A DNA stretch of 64,000 nt from Micropterus salmoides (lineage: Eukaryota; Chordata; Actinopteri; Centrarchiformes; Centrarchidae). The translations under genes and the position numbers were made by a program. This document shows positions 1 to 10,353 of this stretch, in pieces (position 1 is the stretch's first letter; each line of letters opens with the position of its first letter). Under the pieces are notes generated by a model, which saw only the letters and a program-made list of their open reading frames with translations, made no database searches and was not told where the DNA came from. The DNA is taken from assembly GCF_014851395.1 (NCBI RefSeq), contig NW_024040374.1, positions 24,694,772 through 24,758,771 on the forward strand. The letters are read 5' to 3'.

Positions 1-3000
1 TGAAATACAGTAATATCTGGTTAGTGTCGTTGAAGGCGAGTGCACTGCAATATTTAGTCTGATGTTCCCCAGAAATCACATTATCCATAGTAGCACCTCT
101 CAGAAACTCATCTATCTAACAACCACAACAGATAAGTAGCTTTTGCCAAGTGTCAGGTAGACTGTAATCACTGTAAAACTGTAATCAAACACTGTGTGGG
201 AGGCCATCACACACAAACCCAAACACAAGCTCCAATCCAAAGCTGCTGACCTTAATCTAAGGGCAAATATTATCAGGAGTTCTGCGTAAGTCTGTCGATT
301 CAGGGGCAGGAGCTTACTCTGAGAGGAGTGGTGCTCTAGACTGCCAAAGAGAGGTTGGATTAATTGTGGAAAACACATGCCAGGATACTCATTTCTCCAT
401 GAAGTCTGTCATGTCAAACTAATTTGGGTGTTGTAACAGTCAACAAAATAGATCACTTTCTACTAGTAGCCATTAGTATCTAACATAGGGATCTATTGAA
501 GAGCAGTATTGAAGTTGTTTGCATTTTCAGTCCCACTGTTGATGCTCCTTGTCAGTCTATTCTTCTGCCTGTCAGATAAGGTCAAAGGTCAGGCACAAAA
601 TAGAATCATATAGGACAAGTGCCCAAAGTGCTCTTTCCCTGTGCTTACACACAGGCAAGGGCTCCATGCACAGAGGAGTATGTAAGATCAGCCTCAAGAT
701 TCTGGTCTGATAATTGTCGATATGTGTATGGCATTTACAGTGATTACATCACTGTATGTATGCAGTTATCTGTGGCTTCAGGGTGGGTTACGATGTGTGT
801 TTATGTTATGGCTGCAGGACAATGCATGGTTAGGGGACTCTTCTGAAGGTGAGGAGTGCCCTCTGGTAGAAGACAAGCACTGTGTTATGTAATAAGATAA
901 AGATCAACAGGCCATAGGGCTACTAGTCCTCTAAGAATGTATGTGATTTTAAGTTTTTAACTTTAACTTTTTTTGCATACACGTATGTTTTTCTTTGTGT
1001 CGTGATGGAGAGTAGCGTTGGTATTGTGGCCAGACTTGTGTGTGTAACATTTTCAGCCCGTCATTGTGACATGTGGCTGGTTTCTGCTGGTCCAGGACTT
1101 AAATGACAAACCCCTGGGGTTTGTGTCTGCGCAGGGCTGCTATTAGAGGTGTGTGGGTGTGAGCGTGTGCATGTGTGTCCCGTGGGGTTTGTGATGGAGA
1201 GGGAGCGCCGGGAGCTGTCATTACGTGGACTCTATAGCTTAAAGGGCGAAGGAGCCTGTGTATGTGTATGCTTATGTCTACAACGCGTGTGTGGGTAGCA
1301 TGTGTGAGGCATCTGTGGCTCAATTTGTGTGTGTTTGTGTGTGTCCCATGCGGTTCCCGTAGGCAAGCCGAAGGCCTCAGGTTGACTGATGTGAGTGTCT
1401 CTCTTCATGCTGTTATATAAACCAGACACATTCATCTCTTTTAACTCCTGCCCCTATCTTAGCAAACAATTAAATTGCACAATAAAAGATTAAACTTTGA
1501 CAATAGATGAACAACAGCTCGTAGTTTACACTTTGACAACAATAGTGTAGTAAAGCCTCTGCCTGTTCTGTCTCTCTCCACTCTCTTATCTATAATTATA
1601 TCCCTCTTCGGTAAACACCCTCAAACTGCTTATTTCAGATAAAACAGGATACCTGGACTGGACCCGACGATAAATGTTTGTTGGCAGTCATTCTTTCGTG
1701 TTTCTGAGCTTTCACAGGGTGTTGTAAATTAATATTTTATGGAATCCTGTGACTGGGCAGTGAGCACATTTATAAACACAAATGTCGATGAAAATAAGAA
1801 CTGTGGTTTACTCTCTATACTTCCACGTATTAACATGGGATCAGCAGCTTAAAAAACAAACAACAATGCAACTAGCATTTCATGTAAATGAGAGCATGGG
1901 CAGCAGTGCTTCTTCATAGCCAGCAGGCTCAAAACTATAGGCCTCATTACATGAATCTGTTACACCACACTGTCCTCGCCTGGGCCTCCTCCCTGCTGTT
2001 ACACAGGCCCCTCTGTCTGTCACTTTCTCTTACTACATTGCCCACTACAATCCTCTGTATTTGTGTGCATGCACATGCTGTGCGCAGCCAGAGATGGGGG
2101 GTTGGGGGTCAGAGAGATTTCACTGTTTTGCTGAGAACAATACCCCTTTTGATGCATCTCAGCGCCCTTTGTTTCGTTAACGAGGACCAATAGGCCAGTG
2201 GCAGACAGAAGGAGGATGAAATGGAGGGAGGGAAAGAGTGAATGAGGTAGAGATGAGAGAGTGTGAGACTCCTTGCCTGGCACTCAATGCCGTTTGATTA
2301 TCTGTCAGTGGTTTATGGCCGTTGTTGCTTCTAGTATTGTTGACTGGATTGTGGGCTGCAGTACTTATCTGCTCAGCACTGTGCAGTAATCGGCTCAGCA
2401 TCTTTATTGGCGCGGGCCTTATCTTTGCTGCAGCCACTGAGCCCTATCCTGTATATAAGAGAGTCTCCCTGCAATACTAGAAAACATCATGCAGAACATT
2501 TACACTGTAGCTCCAATTTGACACCTATTGTCTTCAGATAAACACGGCTCCTGCTGTGTGCAGAGGTGAGCATGATAGGAAAGGAGTACAAGAAAGGAGT
2601 TCAGTTTAGGGGAGCATTATCCAGACAGAGGAGTCAGATTTCAAAGACTCCACAGCCCTCTTCTCCACAGCCAGGCTTTTGTCCCAGGGGGTAATAATGC
2701 CATTATGGCAACAACATAGAAACGCCCAGCCAGCCAGCCACCCAACCAGCCAAAATCATCTTGATCTGGCCTCTGGGCGCTGCTCAAATGTCACTTCATT
2801 GGAGCAGCTGTGCGTTCGTCCTCCTCTTTCAACTGACACTTTGGCCAAGCATTAGGAATGTCTTGATGAATAACTGATCTTTTTGAAAGACATTTTCAAA
2901 TATATCCTCTTGCCTCCTCTACGCAGTAATGTGGACCATTACCATAGTTAATTTCCCACAAAAAGAATGTGTTGAATCCAATTTCTCTTCAAATGTGCCT

Positions 3001-3604
3001 ACAAGCCAACAGCAACGCAGAGCCAGCAGCAGCATTCTGAGGCTGCCCTTGCAGGTGCCTGCTGGTAAAAGTCCCCGTAGAGAGTGTCCCAACAGATGCC
3101 TGTGTGTAAAAAGCATTTGCTCCTGTGAATAAAATCTCTCTGAGTAAGCACATGCTTGAGCCAGCGGCCCCCCGGTCGCTGCAGCATTCACACAGAGGGG
3201 GAAAAAGGACAGGGATTCACTCTGCGCACCACTCTGCTGACCTCAGCCACTCCTGTATATATGTGTGTGTGTGTGTGTGTCTGTTTGTGTATTTGTGAGC
3301 TTTGTATATGTGTGAGACACATCAGCAGCTTGTGGAAACAAAGGACTGATATCTAGAGCCAAACATCTGCATCAGTGTACACATGTGCATGTTCATGCAC
3401 GTGTTTCTGAATGTTTGTTTCCTAAACAGTTTATGATTATACATATGGATAAAGCCTGGGTGGTTTTTATGGAGCTGAGTTTGTTTATTTGGATTGCGAG
3501 AGCATTTTTAAAGCCCTTTGTGGTCAACAACTTAAACATGTTCGAGAAAGGCTTTGCTGAAGTTACCAGTGGAACCACAGTAATCCACTTTAACACCCAC
3601 ATAG

Positions 3605-3605
<1 letters not shown>

Positions 3606-3635
<30 letters not shown>
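3606..3635. repeat. (CA)15 microsatellite
   Basis: Uninterrupted CA dinucleotide tract in intron 1; typical of fish introns and likely length-polymorphic. Confidence 0.95.
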
Positions 3636-3637
<2 letters not shown>

Positions 3638-4369
3638 AACACTGGCTGACAGATATAATAGGCAGTGCTACAGGGACGTGTGTGCCCTGCTCTTGTATCC
3701 TACAGTATAATCCTAGATCTATGTCACATCCCTCACCTTTGACCCATGGTCCTGTAGCTACTTCCAGGGTCTGTCATGAACCTCAGTTAACCTGTGCACT
3801 CCGTTCCCAAATGTCTGGAAGGCCACACATACTCAAGCTCGTGGCTTTAGTGACCTTAAGATAAAGTTAAATGTGTGGGCGCACAGCACTGTGTAGTGTT
3901 TGATCATGTGTGACACATCTCAGAACATCCGAGGCATCTGCTCGGTGGGCCGCATTCAAAACCTCAGAGGTCACAGCAGTGTTTTAGTTGAAAGCTGATG
4001 TGTATGTTTGTGTGGGTGGCCTCCCTAAATGGTAATATATATTAATGTAAGGGAATTGGAGGTTTTACTGTTCAAATGATTCTACCCCATATGCTGTTGC
4101 TACTCAGCAAGCTTCCTGCTCACCTGCCTTCGTTCTGTCCAAACATTGTCCACCAACAAGTGGTCATTCTGTCTGATGCCTCGTTTTATTAGATTCACGC
4201 AAACAGCACACACTCTCTCTTACAGTTCGCACACACAAGGTTAATCTCTCTCACACAATCACACGCATATGTCTTCTTGAGATTGCACACACACACTGTT
4301 ATTGTACTGTGACTTGCTGCTGGAGGAGGGCATTTATCCAAATTATTGGATTAGAGGGCTCAGGTTGAT

Positions 4370-4560
4370 TCATGGTTTCAATTCAGTTGAGTTTAATTGT
4401 ATTTACATAGCGGCGATTCAAAACAAACGTTATGTCATTAATGGAGCAGATCTAGACCGTACTCTTTGTAATATTTTTAACAGAGACCCAACAATTCCCA
4501 CCATGAGCAAGCACTTGGCGACACTGTCAAGGAAAAACTCATTGATAATTTTTATTTGCA
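4370..4560 (+). repeat. Fish dispersed repeat remnant
   Basis: The sequence from TTCAATTCAGTTGAGTTTA through AGATCTAGACCGTACTCT to ACAGAGACCCAACAATTCCC and GACACTGTCAAGGAAAAACTC matches a very common teleost dispersed repeat as I remember it. It is diverged and has no intact frame. I cannot give the class with certainty. Confidence 0.5.
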
Positions 4561-7206
4561 AATTTTTACATCTGGAAATTTGCTAAATAGATAACTGAAA
4601 GATGATCTCATTATCAAAGTAGTTCATGATATATTCTGTTGATCGCCTAATCCATTAGTCCACTAATTGTTTCAGCACTTATCACAAATGCAACACACGT
4701 TCAAGTTTTTTTTCTTTTCTTTTTTTTAAAAAACATATATATTATAAAAAATAAATAAGGTTACGATCTAACCAGATATCCTATGCTGTTTTTTGGGACT
4801 TGACAGGTTTTGTTTCTAATGCTACAGACAAAAAAAAACGTATAGAACCTGCCCCCAAAGAAATTGGTAAGTACTAAAGAGCATTGAGGTTAGATAAACA
4901 TCCATACTCTGGGCTGAGCTGAGCCACTGATTCTCTAACAGCTATCAGATTTTTGCAGAGCAGTAAGAAAAATCACAGAAGAAGAGAAAACAAAGTCTTA
5001 TTGATTGACTGGCCAGTCTATGGAGTCAAGACTCCGCCCTCGCTAACCTTTCTCTGAGTTCTTGGTCCCACTCCTTGTCAGGATGGGTCACATGGTGTGT
5101 TTGAAAGACAGGAGGAGGAAATCCTCCATTAGAGCAGACCACAATACCTCTTCCTCTGCCCCGTACCGCCTCCCATTCACCTCTCACACACACTGCTGAC
5201 ACTCCAGCTCGCTCACCATAATCACGGTATAATTCTTATGCTGATCCCGAAAGCCATGAGAGCCCATTAAAATGCCAATAGAAACCCAGAAGGGTGAGAG
5301 AGTCATGAGAGCGGGAGAACGGGAAGCTTGCCTCAGCTCTAGTTTAAGTAGACACGCAGGTGTTACTCTACAGGGAAATTAGTGCCATGTCAAGGGGAAT
5401 TAACCTTTTAAGCGATGCAGAGCTTTAGCTGCCTTAAGAATAGTTATTGTGTCCTGTTCTGGTAAGTACAAGCGGTCTTAAGATGAGAGAAAATAATAGA
5501 ACCTCGCTGATCCTAACCCTGCAGGACAGAGGAACTTTATATCTCTCTTTATAACTCTTATAATGAGCGGTGTTGAAATACATCTACATGCAAATCCAAA
5601 TCAAAGCTCAAACCGTGTAGTAAGCTGATAAAAGAGACATTTCCCTTCATGTTTCTTCCCTAATGTCTGTGGAAAATGTAAAAATCAGACTTAGCGGTGT
5701 TAGTCCTGCTAATCAAAGCGCTAACTTGATATACCAAATTTAACTCCAAAGCCAATCATACGGGCGCCTGCTGGATAATCTTTCTCACACAAACAAATGC
5801 GTGTCTATACACAAACACACACATACATAGCAAGCTACACATATAAAATTAAACCGACAAATACTTGCACACAAACCAGATGTAAACACACACCGACATA
5901 CTTTGTGCCGTGATTTTTAGCATGCAGTGGAGCCTGAACATGTGAGTGGATTTACAGATGGAAAATAACACACGCACAGGCAAAGGCCCTGCCTTGACTT
6001 CTGCATATAAACACTAATTCAACCAGCCAAAGAAATACCTCTCTCTCTCTCTTCCTTAACACACATTCTCTCTCTGTCTCTCTCTATCTGACCTGTGGTA
6101 AGTAGTCTGTAGTGGCTTGCAGTGGTTCTCCTCATGGACTGAAAGAGAGAAATGCATGACAAGATCTGATAAGACAAATAGAACTGTTCCCCAAACTCGC
6201 TTAGCCACCCACTTAGGATGTGTGTTTGTTCTCCTGCTGCATTCTTAATATTTTCTAAACCCTCCCTCTCTCTTCCTCTTTCTCCCCATTGAGGGGTGTT
6301 TAGGCCTCAATTATTCTCAGGCGCCTGTTTGTGCCGTTTAAAAGCAGCTTCAGTGGCTTGATAGCTCATAAGGCTCGTTGGCTGTAAAAGCACAGAACAC
6401 ACAACTTCTCTGGCAGGGCAAAAACATAAAAACGAAGGGTGGAAACAATTTGAAGTAAATGCAAAATTGAGCATTTAGCTTCCTCTCTGTCCGTAGTGGT
6501 GAAAAAAGTAGGACGGTTTGCAAGCACTACAGGTGCTCCCACGTCTTCAGTGAATCTCAGGCATCACTGAATGTTACTGACCTCATGACAGAGCTTGTAA
6601 AATAGTTGTTTTTTAATTCACTGACGCAACCCAGGCTTTTGCCAACAGTCCAACCCACCTCTTTCTTTTTCTCCGCTTTCTGTTTTTATCTATCACTCCT
6701 CTGCCACTCCCCCATCTCTCTCCTCCTCCTCTCTCTGGGTCAGCGGGCCCCGTGAGGGTCACTCGCTCTTTATCCCATTGCCATTAAAGAGGTCTATATT
6801 TCTTCACAACCACTGATTGCAGACAGGGCTCAGATGGGCTGTAAGGGTTAGCGCTAGGGAGTGTTTTAGCTTGTGCTGAGAGGTTCATAGCTGACTGTGG
6901 TATGAGGAGAATGCCCACATACCAGGCTGTTTTCAGGAAGATGGAAGGGGGGGGCACAAAACAGCTTGGCAGGTCAAGGCTGGGCAGCATGTAGACACAG
7001 AGGCTTTTATAAATAGTCAATACATAGCGTTAAGGTGCTTAATCTCTCACTTTCCTTTTTCTGTCTCTCAGCTGGTCAACTCCTGAGTTTGCCATTCTCC
7101 AATCGGTTTAGCCTTTAAGCGTGTGTGTGTTTGCATGTGTGTGTGTTTCCCATGTCTGTTAAGCCCATGACCTGCTCTCCTTTCACTTCTCCTCATTAGC
7201 ATGTGA

Positions 7207-7232
7207 CCCCCCCCCCACACACACACACACAC
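7207..7232. repeat. C-run joined to (CA)n
   Basis: Ten cytosines followed directly by eight CA units, in intron 1. Confidence 0.85.
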
Positions 7233-7459
7233 AAGTAGGCCAGAGTGAAGGGATGGTGAAAGAGAGGGAAGGAGAAGGAGGAGAGAATGGAAAAGCAGAG
7301 TAGAGATTGGCGTGAGACAAAGCGTGATCCAATTTCTGAACAAAGCTTTCCCCAGAGTGTTTACCCAACAAAACATTGTATGGACTCATTATGTGACTTA
7401 AAGTCAGTGTAAAGCAAAAATGAATATATGCTCTGTGTTTGCCTCACCACAGAAAAATG

Positions 7460-7590
7460 TGTTATTATAATAATAATAATAATCTTTATTTATAGAGCAC
7501 TTTTCAAAAACCAGTTACAAAGTGCTTTCACAATAAAACAATAAAACACATAAAAACAATTACATGCTAAAAACAAGAAAACACTTATAA
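7460..7590 (+). repeat. Fish dispersed repeat remnant with (AAT)n head
   Basis: A TAATAATAATAATAATC run leads into TTTATTTATAGAGCACTTTT and ACAAAGTGCTTTCACAATAAAA, a widespread fish repeat motif. AT-rich homopolymer runs follow to about 7665. Only this fragment is present. Confidence 0.45.
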
Positions 7591-9189
7591 GACTAGAATA
7601 CACGTTTAAGATAAATATAAAATATATTTTAATTTAAAAAAAAAAAAAAGTAAAATAAAAAAAAAAATCGGGAAAGGCTCTCCTATTAAATTATGTTTTA
7701 AGAAGGGACTTAAAAGAATTCACTAATTATTAACTTATTAAATTTGAATGATTAAAAATAATCTAATAATAAAAATTTAACTGGACCTCACGTGTAGTGA
7801 AACTCACATCTGTACCAGAATCTACTCTTTCTTGTGTTGACTTTCCTGTCCTGCCTTGCCCCCTGTAATTCTGTATGAGAAGGCTCACCCAAAGCTAACC
7901 CTACCTGTTGTGTGGACAGTGTGGTTCTCAGACACCACCAAAGCCTGGCCCAGCCCTGTGCAGGCCCACCAGCAGGCTGTCGAGCTCTGGCGCTGCATCC
8001 TGTTTGTGCAGGTGTCTGTCCTCAGTGACCATCCCATCAGCTGCCCTCTGCCAACCACTGGAGAAAGAGATAGTCCGCTTCAATTACACTAAATCAGCAA
8101 AACAATAGAAAACTGCTTCAAAGTCTTTATGCCTCTTTCAGCTGTTTTTGAAATATTGTTTTGTTATGGTTAGACAAGAAGAAGACGAGTGTGCCAGCAA
8201 GATTCTCAAGATTGCTTTACTATGTTCATCATTAAGTTGACAATAACATTCTCACCCCAGTGTCCATTTAGCAGCTGTTCTGGAGCTTTAGATCACAACG
8301 CAAGCTTTTAAATAATAATGTTCTGTGGTCATAAATCACCACCACATATATTAAAATGCAAAAAAATTAAGACATTTCTGTGATTTAGCCATATTAGTTT
8401 GGACATGCACCTAGTGATCTAGTAGACACTTGAAACAAGACTTTGTTCTTTCGAGTGGAGCAGATGCCAGAGTGTGGATGTTAAGGAGCTGTGAGAGCCT
8501 TGAGAGTGTGTCCACAAGAATGCATAAGAAAGTGTGTTTTGAGGTCTTTATGAAATTCGTTCGAGTGGTTACTGGTGATTGCTGTGTTTTTCACGACAGA
8601 CCAGTAACAGGATCTTCCTCTCCCATCACTGGTGAGACAACGGCCGCGGTTCAGAAACATTCACGTGCAGGTTTCTGACTTTGACCCAAATGTCAAATAA
8701 TCCCTGTGATGTGAGCTAACCACATGAACTGCATGTGGGAATAGTTTCTGCACAGTCTGTTGTTAAATATATATGTCGGTGTGTCTGTGTGTGGGTCTTC
8801 AGGACGCCTTTGTGTCTTGTGCTCCCTCTATTTATGAGCTACTGCAGTCGTACATACACAAGGCAAACATGCTCTCATGCGAAACATTTTCCAGTGAGTT
8901 GGGTGGGCTTGGTTTTGTTTTTCTTGGTATTCACACATTTTAAAATCCCTTAGGGAAAACTTTAAAAGTCCCAGCCAGAGTTTGCACGCCTGTTTTTGTA
9001 GTCCTTTGATTTGGAGATATGTATTTATTTTCCGTTTATCAGAGTAGAATGTGGCTGTTCATGAGTGTGTTGTTAAAGAAGCCAACAACAGAATGAATTT
9101 GACCAACCAAACTTCTAGTGCTGCTCTCAACTGTTTGTCCATTTGTTGTTGAGTTAGACAAGAAGACCACTAATACCACTCTCGCGTTT

Positions 9190-9350
9190 GTACAGTAAAC
9201 ATGTGGCTACTGCCAGCAGCCACTTAGCTTAGCATAAAGTGAGAACTTTAAACTGAGAACAAGATGAAACGGCTACCCTCGCTTTGTTCAAAGGTAAAGA
9301 TATCTGCCTACAAACACCTCAAAAGTAATTAACATGTTATATCTCATACA
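9190..9350 (+). repeat. Fold-back repeat, partial copy
   Basis: CTTAGCTTAGCATAAAG at 9222-9238 and the following GAAC...GGCTACC...AACACCTCAAAAGTAATTAAC correspond to the same repeat family as 47995-48640. It sits just upstream of alternative exon 2a. Confidence 0.5.
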
Positions 9351-9626
9351 GAAGATACAATAGCCTGGTGTCACACTATTAACAGGAGCAGCAGGAGGGG
9401 GTTTGTTGAGTAAATAGCCTGATCAATGATAGCCTGAGCTCACATTCACCTGTTAAGGTTCTTGTCTGTTAATTGTGTTTTAATGTGATATTTTTTTCTT
9501 CAGCTTACAGGTAAGTGGAGTCAGCTGTATGATGGAGTATGATTCCCTATAATAGGTGTGACTGTGAGCCAGCCTTATGTATATATGTGTGCATGGGTTC
9601 ATGCTTCCATTCATGTGTGTGCGTAG

Positions 9627-9781
9627 CTATGCTGCCCAGCCTGGTTCTACACCGTACCTCTGTTCGTCCATACCAGAGGGGTCTCTACTGCAGTGACTCA
9701 AGCCTGAGCTACCCATACAAGAAAAGCACCGTCCGTTCCTCAGTGCTTACTACTGTTGGGTTGACACTGCCTGCGGTGTCC
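9627..9781 (+). CDS. plpp3: plpp3 alternative exon 2a
   Basis: This 155-nt exon-like segment opens after the acceptor AG at 9625-9626 and closes at a GTAAGTC donor. Read in phase 1 (completing a split Ala codon) it encodes 51 further residues without a stop, including RPYQRGLYCSDSSLSYPYKK. That lines up with KPYQRGFYCLDESIRYPRKE of exon 2b 0.4 kb downstream, with the same entry and exit phases. It covers the end of membrane segment 1, the first extracellular loop and most of segment 2. Its SYPYKKSTVRSSVL stretch recalls the PLPP1 isoform-1 exon (as I remember it, NYPYHDSTVTSTVL). The acceptor is weak, with a short UG-rich tract instead of a long pyrimidine run. No transcript evidence is available here, so it could in principle be a decaying duplicate, but the intact frame, phase and donor argue for use. 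Confidence 0.82.
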
Positions 9782-10195
9782 GTAAGTCTCCCCCCCATAC
9801 ACAAAGAGCACTCGGTGTTGGGGAACACCAACGGCAGAAACAGGGAGGGCTGGTGGTTTATGATGGTGGCTGTGAAGGAGTGACAAGGCTACATGAGATC
9901 TAGTAATGTTCAGAAAAGTCGTCTTTACATAGCTTTTCATTTATGGTGTCAGTTGCATCAGATTTTGGACATCCATCACTCCTTTGCTATAAGCTGACCA
10001 TACATGGCGTCCTTAAGCCCCACCCACTTCTGCCATATCCCATGATCCCCTATTGCCAGTGTGCTCCTTGTGCCCCCCCTGTTCTCTTCTGTTTATGTCT
10101 GTGTCACTGACCTGGTGCTTTTATGCTTTCTTTCTTCTCTCCCTCTCCCTGTCTTTCTCTCTCTTGGCTCCCCTCTTTCCTTGTGCTCTTTGTAG
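9782..10195 (+). other. Intron between alternative exons 2a and 2b
   Basis: This spacer of 414 nt starts with GTAAGTC and ends with the pyrimidine tract and TTTGTAG of exon 2b. No further exon was seen. It is long enough that steric hindrance between splice sites is unlikely to enforce exclusivity; reading-frame effects and trans-acting factors would have to. Confidence 0.75.
10106..10195 (+). promoter_or_regulatory. Long pyrimidine tract and acceptor of exon 2b
   Basis: A CTGAC branch-point-like element near 10106 is followed by roughly 80 nt dominated by C and T, with repeated TCTT and CTCTCT units, ending in TTTGTAG. This predicts a strong 3' splice site. The same motif class binds polypyrimidine-tract-binding proteins, which often decide between mutually exclusive exons. 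The regulatory role is inferred. Confidence 0.5.
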
Positions 10196-10353
10196 CTAGC
10201 CTGCCTTTCCTGATCATTGAGACTAGCACCATAAAGCCGTACCAGCGTGGGTTTTACTGTTTGGACGAGTCCATCCGCTACCCCCGAAAAGAGGGAGACA
10301 CCATTAGCGATGCCGTGCTTACTGGTGTTGGCATTCTTATTGCCATCTTCTCT
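10196..10353 (+). CDS. plpp3: plpp3 exon 2b (canonical exon 2)
   Basis: The exon starts after TTTGTAG and ends at a GTAAGTC donor. It enters in phase 1 (Ala codon split G|CT) and leaves in phase 0, giving 52 complete codons. The protein runs through SLPFLIIETSTIKPYQRG, the cysteine-containing loop FYCLDESIRYP and a hydrophobic stretch VLTGVGILIAIFS. It is nearly identical to exon 2 of mammalian PLPP3 as I know it (GLPFLIIETSTIKPYHRG). It supplies the end of the first membrane segment, extracellular loop 1 and the second membrane segment. A pyrimidine-rich tract of roughly 80 nt precedes it, predicting a strong acceptor. Confidence 0.95.

Larger units (their letters stand above)
1..9626 (+). 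other. plpp3 intron 1, 3' part
   Basis: No exon is recognisable. I looked for the PLPP3 first exon (basic N-terminal tail, then a membrane segment ending in phase 1) and found none, so the promoter and start codon lie upstream of the window. The block holds GT/CA-rich DNA (1140-1350, 3250-3290), a (CA)15 at 3606-3635, dispersed-repeat remnants at 4370-4560, 7460-7580 and 9190-9350, and unique-looking stretches at 2280-2460, 5200-5780 and 6280-6420. Assigning it to intron 1 is an inference from the gene's structure in other vertebrates. Confidence 0.7.

Noticed and set aside
540..590. Candidate for the missing plpp3 exon 1 (LVSLFFCLS-like hydrophobic stretch)
   Set aside because: It lacks the basic N-terminal tail, is not followed by a phase-1 GT donor, and shows no similarity to the PLPP3 start.
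3385..3864. 159-codon open frame on the plus strand
   Set aside because: It runs through a CA microsatellite (a long His-Thr string) inside intron 1 and resembles no known family.
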